Positions 1 to 9,243 of a DNA stretch of 64,000 bases are shown piece after piece. Below the pieces are notes generated by a model. It saw only the letters and a program-made list of their open reading frames with translations, did no database searches and was not told the DNA's origin. Numbering within the stretch: the first letter of the stretch is position 1; each line of letters begins with the position of its first letter. The stretch spans positions 38,626-102,625 of the forward strand of contig NZ_LGEN01000011.1 of assembly GCF_001507855.1 (NCBI RefSeq), given 5' to 3'. The translations under genes were made by a program, and so were the position numbers. This DNA is from Halomonas sp. 54_146. GTDB lineage: Bacteria > Pseudomonadota > Gammaproteobacteria > Pseudomonadales > Halomonadaceae.

Positions 1-699
1 TTCTAACGTATGCTGCGGCGCTGGGCCCGCAATAGGCGGTGCCTTGCGGGGGCGCTTTACCACTACCCGGTGAGTAGCAACCTCCAGCGCTGCCTCAAGC
101 AAGCGCGGGGCATCGTTATCGTCACCGGCCAGCTCGCGAAACAGGCGCATCTCTTTTTTTACCAGCGCTGATTTCTCGCGGTGGGGAAACATGGGGTCCA
201 GGTGTATCACCTGCGGCATAAAGTGAGCGCTTGCCACCAGTTCGGCCAGCGATTGAGCCGCATCACCGTGGCGCAGCATCATGCGGGCGGCAATCTCTGC
301 CGTGTCGCTATGCCTGGCAGCCCGTTGCAGGCCGTCCTGCAATAGCGCTGCAATGGCGGCTACCCGCTCAATTAACAGCACCTGAGCGCCTAAACCGGCG
401 AGCACAAACGCATCGCGGCCCAGCCCCGCAGTAGCATCAACAATGCTAGGCGTCACGCCTTTGGCAAGCCCGCACGCTTTGGCAACTAGCTGGCCACGCC
501 CACCGCCAAAGCGACGCCGATGGGCGGCCTTGCCCGCCACAAAATCAACGCTGAGCGGTTTACCGTAACGTTTCTCGTCACCGACCAGCGCCAACCTCTT
601 ATCGCCCTGCACGACATCGTCGACCTGCACCAAGCGCAGGCCGTCTGGCAGAGCAATTTTATCAATATCGCTTTCAATGCCGCTCTCAACATCGCTCAT
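1..699 (-). CDS. rsmJ: 16S rRNA m2G1516 methyltransferase RsmJ (3' end cut by window edge)
   Basis: RsmJ methylates G1516 of 16S rRNA with S-adenosylmethionine. The frame is open from the ATG at 699 to the window edge, giving 233 codons without the last few residues (E. coli RsmJ has about 250). The SAM-binding motif [13 protein letters not shown] and the family motif [19 protein letters not shown] are readable, and the visible end carries [10 protein letters not shown], typical of the family C-terminus. The start overlaps the tsaB stop as ATGA (696-699), so the two are probably translationally coupled. Identification is firm; only the C-terminus is unseen. Confidence 0.9.
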   Translation of the reverse strand, partial: MSDVESGIESDIDKIALPDGLRLVQVDDVVQGDKRLALVGDEKRYGKPLSVDFVAGKAAHRRRFGGGRGQLVAKACGLAKGVTPSIVDATAGLGRDAFVLAGLGAQVLLIERVAAIAALLQDGLQRAARHSDTAEIAARMMLRHGDAAQSLAELVASAHFMPQVIHLDPMFPHREKSALVKKEMRLFRELAGDDNDAPRLLEAALEVATHRVVVKRPRKAPPIAGPAPQHTLE

Positions 700-1394
700 G
701 CGGGCTTTTTCCAGGCGACATCATTGCGCAGGTACACCGGCTGAACCAGGTGCGCCGGTTGGCCTAGCCCTGCGGCAAAATCCCCTGCCGCTAGCCAGGC
801 CATTTCTTCGGCGCGCGGCTCCAGATCGCTGAAATGTTGGGACATGCTGAGCTGCACATCGGTAGTAAAACGCTCCCACAGGGTAAAACCGCTGCCCACG
901 CCCACCCAGTCAGTTTCTTTGCTGGGTAGGCGCAGCGCTTCTGGGGCTAACACCGCCTCTGCGCTCATCGGCGTGATGGTATCGTTCAGGCAGTGCCATG
1001 TGGCGGCGTACACTTCGTTCATACGAGCATCTAAGGCGGTAACAACGTGGCGAAGATGGTAGCGACGATGCGCCTGAAGCGCGAGCGCCGAAAGCGTCGA
1101 AACACCCAGCAGCGGGCGATCCAGGCCAAACGCGAGCCCTTGGGCGGCACCTGCCGCTATACGCAGCCCGGTAAACGAACCGGGCCCACGGCCAAACGCC
1201 ACGGCATCCAGCTGTGCTGGCGTTATCTGCGCCTCGGCAAGCACTTCGTCAACCAGTGGCATTAGCCGGCGCGTATGGGCGCGTGGGGTCATCTCAAAAC
1301 GCGCCAAACACTCAGTTCCCGAACCGCCTTGGCGCAGTAGGGCTGCGGAGCAGGCGCTTGAAGACGCGTCAAGGGCAAGCAGATGTAACGGCAT
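696..1394 (-). CDS. tsaB: tRNA threonylcarbamoyladenosine biosynthesis protein TsaB
   Basis: TsaB is the non-catalytic partner of TsaD in making t6A37 on ANN-decoding tRNAs, acting in the cytoplasm with TsaC, TsaD and TsaE. The 232-residue product starts [19 protein letters not shown], the ASKHA-type opening of the family, and has the characteristic [12 protein letters not shown] stretch near residue 90. Its length matches E. coli TsaB (231). It lies downstream of adk on the same strand with a 130-bp gap that holds a hairpin, and overlaps rsmJ by 4 bp. Confidence 0.93.
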   Translation of the reverse strand: MPLHLLALDASSSACSAALLRQGGSGTECLARFEMTPRAHTRRLMPLVDEVLAEAQITPAQLDAVAFGRGPGSFTGLRIAAGAAQGLAFGLDRPLLGVSTLSALALQAHRRYHLRHVVTALDARMNEVYAATWHCLNDTITPMSAEAVLAPEALRLPSKETDWVGVGSGFTLWERFTTDVQLSMSQHFSDLEPRAEEMAWLAAGDFAAGLGQPAHLVQPVYLRNDVAWKKPA

Positions 1395-1453
1395 AGCAAT
1401 GGGCCACTCGAAAGAAAGGTTGCAGCATTATACCTTGGTCACGCTAACACGAC

Positions 1454-1478
1454 GATGGCCCGCATTAAGCGGGCCATC
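1454..1478 (-). terminator. Hairpin between adk and tsaB
   Basis: A perfect 10-bp stem (GATGGCCCGC / GCGGGCCATC) with a 5-base loop lies just after adk. No T-run follows on the minus strand, so it may be a weak terminator or an mRNA-stability hairpin. Confidence 0.5.
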
Positions 1479-1526
1479 GGCAAAGGGTCAAGCGATTAGC
1501 ATGGGGCGCTTGTTAGCAAAAGGCTT

Positions 1527-2198
<672 letters not shown>

Positions 2199-2362
2199 TT
2201 AAACTATGAAAAATTCTATAACCCGACAATAACCGCGCCACTCAAGCGACACAACTCTCCAAAAGCCTGAGAGACCCACTTTTATTTCATTTTTTTTAAA
2301 TTAAAACAGTCAGGTAATACAAAACTACCACTTTAGTCGCCCTACTATAGACCGAACAAACG

Positions 2363-2390
2363 CAAGCGGCGCCCCGAAGAGCGCCGCTTG
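2363..2390 (-). terminator. Terminator of aceEF
   Basis: A perfect 10-bp GC-rich stem (CAAGCGGCGC / GCGCCGCTTG) with an 8-base loop lies about 77 bp past the aceF stop; the minus-strand sequence after it is T-rich (CGTTTGTTCGG). The stretch 2181-2362 toward adk holds its upstream region and no gene that I can see. Confidence 0.65.
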
Positions 2391-2408
2391 TGAGACGATT
2401 ATAGTGCT

Positions 2409-2473
2409 GCCAATAACAGCTACCGCCGATAACAGCTGCAGCCAATAACAGCAAAAGCTTTCCCGATTACAGC
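2409..2473. repeat. Three 16-bp tandem copies at the aceF 3' end
   Basis: Three tandem 16-bp copies run 2409-2424, 2425-2440 and 2441-2456, all beginning GCCRATAACAGC. A related CGATTACAGC at 2464-2473 contains the aceF stop codon (minus strand TAA at 2469-2467), so the array looks like repeated copying of the gene's own 3' end. Confidence 0.75.
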
Positions 2474-4503
2474 AACATTCGACGAATGTCGGTCAGCACA
2501 TCCGCCAGGAAGGCAGTAAAGCGCGCCGCATCGGCACCGTTAATCGCTCGGTGATCGTAAGAGAGCGAAAGCGGCATCATCAAACGCGGTTGGAAGGCGC
2601 TGCCATCCCATACCGGCTTCATTTGTGCTTTCGATACACCTAAGATCGCCACTTCCGGCGCGTTAACGATCGGCGTAAACGCCGTGCCACCGATCGAGCC
2701 GAGGCTCGAAATAGTAAAGCAGCCACCGGTCATCTCATCGCGCTTGAGCTTCTTGGTTTGCGCTTTTTTGCCTAGCTCCGCCATTTCCTTGGCAATCTCG
2801 ATCAAGGATTTTTTATCGGCGTTGCGAACCACCGGCACCATCAGGCCATCTGGCGTGTCCACGGCGATACCGATATGCACGTAGTTTTTCCACACCATGG
2901 TTTCACCGTCGCCCTTTAAGCTTACGTTGAACTGGGGGAATTTACGCAGCGCAAAGGCACAGGCTTTGACCATAAACGGCAGCGGCGTGAGTTTCGCGCC
3001 CTGGGCTTCGGCTTCGGCCTTCATGGCTTTGCGGAAGGTTTCAAGCTCGGTGATGTCTGCTTCGTCAAACTGGGTCACGTGGGGCACGTTGAGCCAGCTG
3101 CGGTGCAGGTTGGTCGCGCCCATCTTGAGCAGGCGACCCATCGGCTTCTCTTCCACTTCACCAAACTGGCTGAAGTCGACTTCCGGAATCGGCGGAATAC
3201 CCGCACCGCCCGTCGCTGCAGCAGCAACGCCAGACTGCGCTTTACCCTGGTTGGCAATCGCTTGCTTCACGTAGGACTGCACGTCTTCTTTAAGCACGCG
3301 GTCTTTCGGGCCGCTGGGTTTTACCAGCTCTAAATCGACACCCAGCTCGCGGGCCAGCATGCGTACCGCAGGGCCAGCGTGCACCAGCTTGCCATCGCGG
3401 GGCTTATGCGCGGCCATTTGCGCTTCTGGGCTGGGGGTTCCCGCCGGAGATTCAGCGGCCTTAATCGGCTTATCTTTTTTAGGCTCAGATTTTTCGGGAG
3501 CCGCTTTTTTCGGTGCCGCTTTTTTAGCACCCGCGACTTCCATATAGCCAATCACATCGCCTTCAGAGACGGTGTCGCCCTCTTTGACGGTAAGCTCCAA
3601 CAGCTTGCCTTTGTAAGGGCTAGGCACATCCATGGAGGCTTTATCAGACTCTAGCGTGATCAGCGGGTCTTCTTCGTTGATCTCGTCACCGGCCGCCACG
3701 CCAATTTCGATAATCGGCACATCAGAAGAGCCTGAAAGATCCGGCACGCGAATCTCTTTACGCTCTAGTTCGCCGCTGCCGCTCTCTTCTTCAGCCGCGT
3801 CTTCTTCAGCAGGCTCGCTGGCGGCCGCCGGCGCGTCTGCTTGGGCAGGTGCGTCTTCTTCAGCGTTAGCGTCGCCTTCACCGGCGATTTCCATCTGGCC
3901 GATCACATCGCCCTCGGAAACCGTGTCGCCTTCTTTGACGGTGAAGCTGACGATCTTGCCGCTGTACGGGCTCGGCACGTCCATGGAGGCTTTGTCGGAT
4001 TCCAGGGTGATCAGGGTGTCTTCAGCCTCGACCTCATCGCCTTCGCTGACCGCGACTTCGATGATTTCAACGCTATCAGAGCCGCCAAGATCAGGCACTT
4101 TAATATCAACCGTTTGCTTGCCGCCGCTGGCTGACTTTTTAGCGGCAGGGGCAGGCGCTTGTTCTTGAGATCGTTCTTGAGATCGTTCTTGAGACGCTTC
4201 TTTCGGCTTGTCTTCTTTCGCTGGCGCGTCTTCTTGCGCGTCGTTTCCACCAGCATCGCTGCCGCCTTCCACTTCCAGCTCGACGATGTCGTCGCCTTCC
4301 GAGACGGTGTCGCCTTCTTTGACCAGCACTTTAAGCACCTTGCCGCCTTTCGGGGCAGGCACATCCATGCTGGCTTTGTCGGATTCCAGGGTGATTAGGG
4401 TGTCTTCCGCTTCAATGACATCGCCTTCTGACACCGCAATCTCGATGATTTCGACATCGGTATCGCCACCGATGTCGGGAACTTTGATAATTTCGCTACT
4501 CAA
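2467..4503 (-). CDS. aceF: Pyruvate dehydrogenase complex E2, dihydrolipoamide acetyltransferase
   Basis: E2 core of the pyruvate dehydrogenase complex; transfers the acetyl group from lipoate to CoA. Domains in order: three lipoyl domains with the lipoylated Lys in ESDKASMD at residues 43, 171 and 288, linkers rich in Ala/Pro/Glu/Lys, the E3/E1-binding domain (HAGPAVRMLARELGVDL), and the catalytic acetyltransferase domain ending with SYDHRAINGADAARF. I choose the TTG at 4503: it has AAGGAG 8 bases upstream and gives SSEIIKVPDIGG, the normal N-terminus (678 aa). An upstream in-frame ATG at 4542 lies inside an intercistronic hairpin and would add 13 non-conserved residues. The first linker holds a 12-bp, three-copy repeat (4161-4196) coding SQERSQERSQEQ. 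Confidence 0.96.
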   Translation of the reverse strand: MSSEIIKVPDIGGDTDVEIIEIAVSEGDVIEAEDTLITLESDKASMDVPAPKGGKVLKVLVKEGDTVSEGDDIVELEVEGGSDAGGNDAQEDAPAKEDKPKEASQERSQERSQEQAPAPAAKKSASGGKQTVDIKVPDLGGSDSVEIIEVAVSEGDEVEAEDTLITLESDKASMDVPSPYSGKIVSFTVKEGDTVSEGDVIGQMEIAGEGDANAEEDAPAQADAPAAASEPAEEDAAEEESGSGELERKEIRVPDLSGSSDVPIIEIGVAAGDEINEEDPLITLESDKASMDVPSPYKGKLLELTVKEGDTVSEGDVIGYMEVAGAKKAAPKKAAPEKSEPKKDKPIKAAESPAGTPSPEAQMAAHKPRDGKLVHAGPAVRMLARELGVDLELVKPSGPKDRVLKEDVQSYVKQAIANQGKAQSGVAAAATGGAGIPPIPEVDFSQFGEVEEKPMGRLLKMGATNLHRSWLNVPHVTQFDEADITELETFRKAMKAEAEAQGAKLTPLPFMVKACAFALRKFPQFNVSLKGDGETMVWKNYVHIGIAVDTPDGLMVPVVRNADKKSLIEIAKEMAELGKKAQTKKLKRDEMTGGCFTISSLGSIGGTAFTPIVNAPEVAILGVSKAQMKPVWDGSAFQPRLMMPLSLSYDHRAINGADAARFTAFLADVLTDIRRMLL
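4161..4196. repeat. 12-bp x3 in-frame repeat in an aceF linker
   Basis: GTTCTTGAGATC occurs at 4161-4172 and 4173-4184 and as GTTCTTGAGACG at 4185-4196. It encodes the SQER repeats between lipoyl domains 1 and 2, a flexible linker where length change is tolerated. Confidence 0.85.
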
Positions 4504-4531
4504 GGTCGCGCTCCTTCCAAATCGGATCGAG

Positions 4532-4553
4532 CCGGTGGGCAACCGCCCACCGG
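4532..4553 (-). promoter_or_regulatory. Intercistronic hairpin between aceE and aceF
   Basis: A perfect 9-bp stem (CCGGTGGGC / GCCCACCGG) with an AACC loop lies in the 58-bp aceE-aceF spacer, just after the aceE stop and before the aceF ribosome site. It has no T-run, so it more likely protects or processes the mRNA, or partly attenuates, than terminates fully. Confidence 0.6.
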
Positions 4554-4561
4554 ACAGCGGT

Positions 4562-7234
4562 TTAGCTAGTCAGCGGGTTGGGCTTGTTGGCATCGATGCC
4601 GTACTTCTTCAACGCTTCGCCGACATGCTTGCGATCAATTTCACCACGCTCAGCCAGCGCGCGCAGCGCCGCCACGGTGACGAAGTAGCGGTCTACTTCA
4701 AAGAAGTAGCGCAGCTTCTCGCGGGTATCAGAACGGCCAAAGCCATCGGTACCTAGTACAGTGTAGTCACCGGGCACCCACGCACGCACCTGATCGGCAT
4801 ACAGCTTCATGTAGTCGGTGGAGGCAATCACCGGGCCATCACGGCCTTCCAGACACTGAGTGACGTGGGGATTGGTGGCTTCATCGTCTGGGTTCAAGAA
4901 GGCTTCACGCTCAAGCAACAGCGCTTCGCGGCGCAGCTCGTTAAAGCTGGTGACGCTCCAGATATCCGCGCCAATGCCCCAATCGTTGGCCAGCAGCTCA
5001 GCGGCAGCTTCGACTTCGCGCAGGATGGTGCCGGAGCCCATCAGCTGCACGCGGCCTTTGTCGCCCTGGGTTTCTTTGAGCAGGTACATACCCTTGACGA
5101 TGTCGTCGACGGGTACGTTTTCCAGCGCCGGGTGCTCGTAGTTTTCGTTCATCACCGTCAGGTAGTAGAAGCAGTTCTCTTTATCGCTGAACATGCGCTT
5201 CAAACCATCCTGCAGGATGACCGCCACTTCGTGAGCGTAGGTGGGGTCGTAGCTGCGGCAGTTGGGGATGGTGGAGGCTTGAATCAAGCTGTGGCCATCC
5301 TGGTGCTGCAGGCCTTCGCCGTTGAGCGTGGTGCGCCCCGCCGTACCGCCGACCATAAAGCCACGCGCCTGCAGGTCACCGGCAGCCCAGGCTAAATCGC
5401 CAATGCGCTGGAAGCCAAACATCGAGTAGTAGATGTAGAACGGCAGCAGCGTAACGTTGTTGTTGCTGTAGGAGGTCGCCGCGGCGATCCACGCCGACAT
5501 GGCACCGGCTTCGGTAATGCCCTCTTCGAGAATCTGGCCTTTCTGATCCTCGCGGTAGAACATGATCTGGCCTTTATCGACCGGCTCGTACTTCTGGCCT
5601 TCCGAGGTGTAGATCCCGAGCTGGCGGAACATGCCTTCCATACCGAAAGTACGCGCTTCATCAGGGATGATCGGCACGACTTTCTGGCCCAGCTTTTTAT
5701 CTTTTACCAAGCCGTTAAGCACCCGGACAAACGCCATGGTGGTGGAGACTTCACGCCCTTTGGAGCCACCCATTTGCGAGGCAAAGGTTTTATCTTCAAG
5801 GCTGGGGATCTCCAGCGCCTCAAAGTCGCTCTGGCGGCTGGGCAGGTAACCGCCCAAACGTTCCCGCTGCAGGTGCATGTACTTAAGCTCGGGGGAGTCT
5901 TCTTCGGGCTTGTAGTACGGCACGTCTTTGAGCTGTTCATCGGTGATCGGAATGCCGAAACGGTCGCGGAAAGTCTTCAGCGCTTCGTATTCCATGCTCT
6001 TGACCTGGTGCGCTTCGTTGGCGGCTTCGCCATCGCCGCTGCCCATGCCATAGCCTTTAATGGTATGCGCCAGAATAACCGTAGGCTTACCGTTGGTTTG
6101 GTGAACCGCTTCGTGGTAGGCCGCGTAGACCTTGAACGGGTCGTGGCCACCGCGGTTAAGCTTCCAGATGTCGTCATCGGAAAGGTCTTTAACCATCGCT
6201 TCGGTTTCAGGGTACTTACCGAAGAAGTGCTCGCGGGTGTACGCACCGCCGTTGGCCTTGTAGTTCTGGTATTCGCCGTCGACCGCTTCATCCATGCGTT
6301 TTTGCAGAATGCCTTTCTTGTCCTTCTCGAACAATGGATCCCAGTGGCGGCCCCAGACGACCTTGATCACGTTCCAATCAGCGCCACGGAACACGCCTTC
6401 GAGCTCGTCCATAACGCGGGAGTTGCCGCGCACAGGGCCGTCAAGGCGCTGCAGGTTGCAGTTGATAACGAAGATCAGGTTGTCGAGATTTTCGCGGCCG
6501 GCCAGAGAAATCGCGCCCAGGGATTCCGGCTCGTCACACTCGCCGTCGCCCATAAAGCACCAGATCTTACGGTCGTACATGTCTTTCAGCTCACGGTGAT
6601 GCAGGTACTTCATCACGTGCGCTTGGTAAATCGCCTGAATAGGCCCAAGCCCCATGGACACCGTGGGGAACTGCCAGTAATCCGGCATTAGCCACGGGTG
6701 CGGGTAGGAAGACAAACCGCCGCCATCCACTTCTTGGCGGAATTTATCCATCTGTTCTTCAGATAGACGGCCTTCCAGGTAGGAGCGGGCATAAATACCC
6801 GGTGCCACATGGCCCTGGATGTACACCAAATCTCCGGCAAAATCGCCCTGGGGCGCGCGGAAGAAGTGATTGAAGCCCACATCGTACAGCGTTGCCGACG
6901 ACATGAAGCTGGCAATATGGCCGCCCAGGCCTGGCTTGGCGCGGTTATTGCGAATCACCTGAGCAATAGCGTTGTAACGAATCAACGAGCGAATCCGGCG
7001 TTCCATAAACAGATCGCCGGGCATCGGTGCTTCGCGGTGAACCGGGATCGTATTACGGTGCGGGGTTGTCACCGAGAAGGGCACCTTCATGCCGTCCCGG
7101 CGCAGGCGATCCGCCAGGCGGGTCATCAGGTAGCGGGCACGATCTTCGCCCTCACGATCCAATACCGATTCTAGGGAATCAATCCATTCCGTAGTTTCGA
7201 TCGGATCGAGATCTTCTCTTGTCTCCAGACTCAT
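4562..7234 (-). CDS. aceE: Pyruvate dehydrogenase E1 component (homodimeric type)
   Basis: Thiamine-diphosphate enzyme that decarboxylates pyruvate and acetylates the E2 lipoyl groups. From the ATG at 7234 (GGAGAG upstream, opening MSLETREDLDPIETTEWIDS) it is 890 aa, matching the single-chain AceE family (about 887). The ThDP motif GDGECDEPESLGAISLAGRE and the downstream NCNLQRLDGPVRGNS are readable, as is the transketolase-like C-terminal half (GEGLQHQDGHS). An upstream in-frame ATG at 7327 would add 31 unconserved residues and is rejected. aceE is first in the aceEF operon. The lpd (E3) gene is not in the window. Confidence 0.97.
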   Translation of the reverse strand: MSLETREDLDPIETTEWIDSLESVLDREGEDRARYLMTRLADRLRRDGMKVPFSVTTPHRNTIPVHREAPMPGDLFMERRIRSLIRYNAIAQVIRNNRAKPGLGGHIASFMSSATLYDVGFNHFFRAPQGDFAGDLVYIQGHVAPGIYARSYLEGRLSEEQMDKFRQEVDGGGLSSYPHPWLMPDYWQFPTVSMGLGPIQAIYQAHVMKYLHHRELKDMYDRKIWCFMGDGECDEPESLGAISLAGRENLDNLIFVINCNLQRLDGPVRGNSRVMDELEGVFRGADWNVIKVVWGRHWDPLFEKDKKGILQKRMDEAVDGEYQNYKANGGAYTREHFFGKYPETEAMVKDLSDDDIWKLNRGGHDPFKVYAAYHEAVHQTNGKPTVILAHTIKGYGMGSGDGEAANEAHQVKSMEYEALKTFRDRFGIPITDEQLKDVPYYKPEEDSPELKYMHLQRERLGGYLPSRQSDFEALEIPSLEDKTFASQMGGSKGREVSTTMAFVRVLNGLVKDKKLGQKVVPIIPDEARTFGMEGMFRQLGIYTSEGQKYEPVDKGQIMFYREDQKGQILEEGITEAGAMSAWIAAATSYSNNNVTLLPFYIYYSMFGFQRIGDLAWAAGDLQARGFMVGGTAGRTTLNGEGLQHQDGHSLIQASTIPNCRSYDPTYAHEVAVILQDGLKRMFSDKENCFYYLTVMNENYEHPALENVPVDDIVKGMYLLKETQGDKGRVQLMGSGTILREVEAAAELLANDWGIGADIWSVTSFNELRREALLLEREAFLNPDDEATNPHVTQCLEGRDGPVIASTDYMKLYADQVRAWVPGDYTVLGTDGFGRSDTREKLRYFFEVDRYFVTVAALRALAERGEIDRKHVGEALKKYGIDANKPNPLTS

Positions 7235-7641
7235 AGAGGTCTCTCCGAATGACGATAAATGACAATAATCCCCGCTACCCTGAAGGGCCTGGGGAGACGG
7301 CGGTGACAGCCTATTACCGCGCGCCAATATAACGCCGGCGAATGAACGCCGGATAAGGGTTTTCTTCCTACATTCAACAAGCTACGCATGCTCGCTTGTA
7401 GTAAAGCTACACAAATATCATAAAAATTAGCTTTTCGTATACGTGAAGATACCGCAAAGTCGCCACGCTGCCAATTCTGCAGCAGCCAAAAAGCCTATCG
7501 AAAACAAACTACTGCACCGCAACATAAGCAATTACTAGCCCCTTGGTGGTTCCGACTAAATGCCATCGTTCTGTAATTAAACTACCGTTTTATTTACTCG
7601 CCAAAGAAGCACTTACATAATGCAACAACCGCCCTAAGTGC
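7235..7641. other. aceE upstream region
   Basis: About 400 bp between aceE and the ampD stop, more AT-rich than its surroundings near 7400-7600. It must hold the aceEF promoter (minus strand), but I cannot identify -35/-10 boxes or a PdhR-like operator with confidence. I see no gene in it. Confidence 0.6.
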
Positions 7642-7643
7642 TT
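7607..7643 (-). terminator. Possible ampD terminator
   Basis: Inverted repeat AAGCACTTA / TAAGTGCTT with a 19-base loop, overlapping the ampD stop; CTTT follows on the minus strand. The long loop makes it only a candidate. Confidence 0.4.
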
Positions 7644-8214
7644 AATTAGCCGCTAGCCGCTGTTCAAAATATGCCCAATCAAACGTTGGCCCTGGGTCAG
7701 TTTTACGCCATGGCGCTACGTGAGCGTGGCTAGTCATTCGGCGGCGGTTCAGCTGCGGGTAGCGCGCTACTAGCCACCTCACCGCGCCGACCAAAGCGTC
7801 ATACTGCGCCCTGGTGAAGGGCGTTTTTTCATCACCTTCTAGCTCAATGCCTACTGAAAAGTCATTGAGCGCCCGACGCCACTCCCTTTGGTGCGCATCC
7901 CACCAACAAGAACGCCCCGCGTGCCAAGCGCGCTGGTCGGTATCAACAAACTGCACGCACTCGCCATCGCGACGTATCAGCAGATGGGCGGATACTCTCA
8001 AATGGGCAATGTCAGCGAAAAATGGGTGTTCGTCTACCGCCAGCTGATTGGTGAACAGCGCTTCAATGGCGGTACCGCTAAACTGCCCAGGCGGCAGGCT
8101 GATGGCATGCAGCAGTAGCAGCGATACTTCACCGCTGGGTCGAGTGTCACAGTTGGGGGATACCACCTTTCGAGCACTTTCCCACCAGCCGCTCAGGGGT
8201 TGTTTATTTTCCAC
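7642..8214 (-). CDS. ampD: 1,6-anhydro-N-acetylmuramyl-L-alanine amidase AmpD
   Basis: Cytoplasmic zinc amidase that removes the stem peptide from anhydromuropeptides during cell-wall recycling. Visible family motifs: LLLLHAISLPPG with the first zinc His, HPFFADIAHLRVSAH, FSVGIELEGDE with the catalytic Glu, and the zinc His/Asp pair in SHAHVAPWRKTDPGP. I choose the GTG at 8214: AGGAGG lies exactly 8 bases upstream and the 190-aa product (VENKQPLSGWWESARKV) matches the family length of about 185. An ATG at 8325 in the same frame would add 37 low-complexity Ser/Glu-rich residues and leave only 29 bp to the divergent nadC start. Loss of AmpD derepresses AmpC in species that carry ampC-ampR. Confidence 0.9.
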   Translation of the reverse strand: MENKQPLSGWWESARKVVSPNCDTRPSGEVSLLLLHAISLPPGQFSGTAIEALFTNQLAVDEHPFFADIAHLRVSAHLLIRRDGECVQFVDTDQRAWHAGRSCWWDAHQREWRRALNDFSVGIELEGDEKTPFTRAQYDALVGAVRWLVARYPQLNRRRMTSHAHVAPWRKTDPGPTFDWAYFEQRLAAN

Positions 8215-8354
8215 GCGCAAGGCCTCCTCTGCGTTAGCGCTTTCTTGCAACTTTTCGCTGCTCTCTTTGACAGCTGTTGTTGACGGCTCTCTTTCACTGC
8301 TTTTTTTCACTACAATGCCGAACACACTCGACGATATTCAGAGAACTCACCGTG

Positions 8355-9209
8355 ATGCATTACCAATCTGCTCTTGCTGAAGAAATCCGCGCCAGCGCTG
8401 CTCGCCTGCTAGCAGAAGATGTTGGCCCGGGAGATATTACCGCGCAACTGATTCCTGAAGACCAGTGGGCCACTGCGGACGTGATTACCCGCGAAGCCGC
8501 CGTGCTATGCGGCGCTGCCTGGGTGGATGAATTGTTTCGCCGCTTAGATAGCCGAGTAAGCCTAAGCTGGCACGCAACCGATGGCGACAAGCTTGAGGCT
8601 GGCCAGTGTTTTTTGACCCTAGAGGGCCCTGCCCGCATTCTGCTTACCGGCGAGCGCGCGGCGCTCAACGTGCTGCAAACCTTGTCGGCCACGGCCACGG
8701 CCACCCGCGCTTATGTTGATCTTATTGAAGGCACCGGCGTGCGCCTGCTTGATACGCGTAAAACGTTGCCCGGCATGCGCTTGGCGCAAAAATACGCCGT
8801 TACCTGCGGCGGTGGGCACAACCACCGTATCGGCCTGTGGGATGCTTTTTTAATCAAAGAGAACCACATTGCGGCCTGCGGGGGGATTCAAGCAGCGGTT
8901 GCCCAGGCGCGCAAACTGGCAAGCGAGCTGCCTGTGGAAGTCGAGGTCGAAACCTTTGAGGAACTGGATCAGGCGCTGGCAGCAGGTGCCGATATTATTA
9001 TGCTCGACAACTTTGCCCTTGAGGACCTGCATGTTGCCGTCGAAATCAACGGCGGCCGCGCCACCCTTGAAGCTTCCGGTAACGTAAGCGCCGCTACGCT
9101 GCGGGCGATTGCCGATACTGGCGTTGACTGTATCTCTAGCGGCGCGCTCACCAAGGACATCGCCTCAATCGATCTTTCCATGCGCATCACCCGCAGTTAT
9201 AGCGTGTAA
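8355..9209 (+). CDS. nadC: Nicotinate-nucleotide pyrophosphorylase (quinolinate phosphoribosyltransferase)
   Basis: Converts quinolinate + PRPP to nicotinate mononucleotide in de novo NAD synthesis, the step after NadA (17.4 kb in this window). The 284-aa protein shows [12 protein letters not shown], the active-site stretch [50 protein letters not shown], and [21 protein letters not shown]. An upstream in-frame TTG/ATG (8277) would run through the divergent ampD region. The last codons and stop lie in a perfect 19-bp tandem duplication. Confidence 0.96.
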   Translation: MHYQSALAEEIRASAARLLAEDVGPGDITAQLIPEDQWATADVITREAAVLCGAAWVDELFRRLDSRVSLSWHATDGDKLEAGQCFLTLEGPARILLTGERAALNVLQTLSATATATRAYVDLIEGTGVRLLDTRKTLPGMRLAQKYAVTCGGGHNHRIGLWDAFLIKENHIAACGGIQAAVAQARKLASELPVEVEVETFEELDQALAAGADIIMLDNFALEDLHVAVEINGGRATLEASGNVSAATLRAIADTGVDCISSGALTKDIASIDLSMRITRSYSV

Positions 9210-9238
9210 ACAAAGCCTGAGCGTGTAAACAAAGCCTG
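9201..9238. repeat. Perfect 19-bp tandem duplication over the nadC stop
   Basis: AGCGTGTAAACAAAGCCTG is present at 9201-9219 and again at 9220-9238 without change. The first copy contains the last two nadC codons and its TAA, so the gene end was duplicated, recently judging by the identity. Confidence 0.95.
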
Positions 9239-9243
9239 GAAGC

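Noticed and set aside
3632..4168. 178-codon plus-strand frame opposite aceF
   Set aside because: Composition (Ser/Ala-rich repeats) reflects the antisense of the repeated lipoyl domains and linkers; no sign of an independent gene.
5774..6691. 305-codon open frame on the plus strand opposite aceE
   Set aside because: It mirrors the high-GC codon structure of aceE, has no ribosome site or recognisable domain, and aceE is certain on the other strand.
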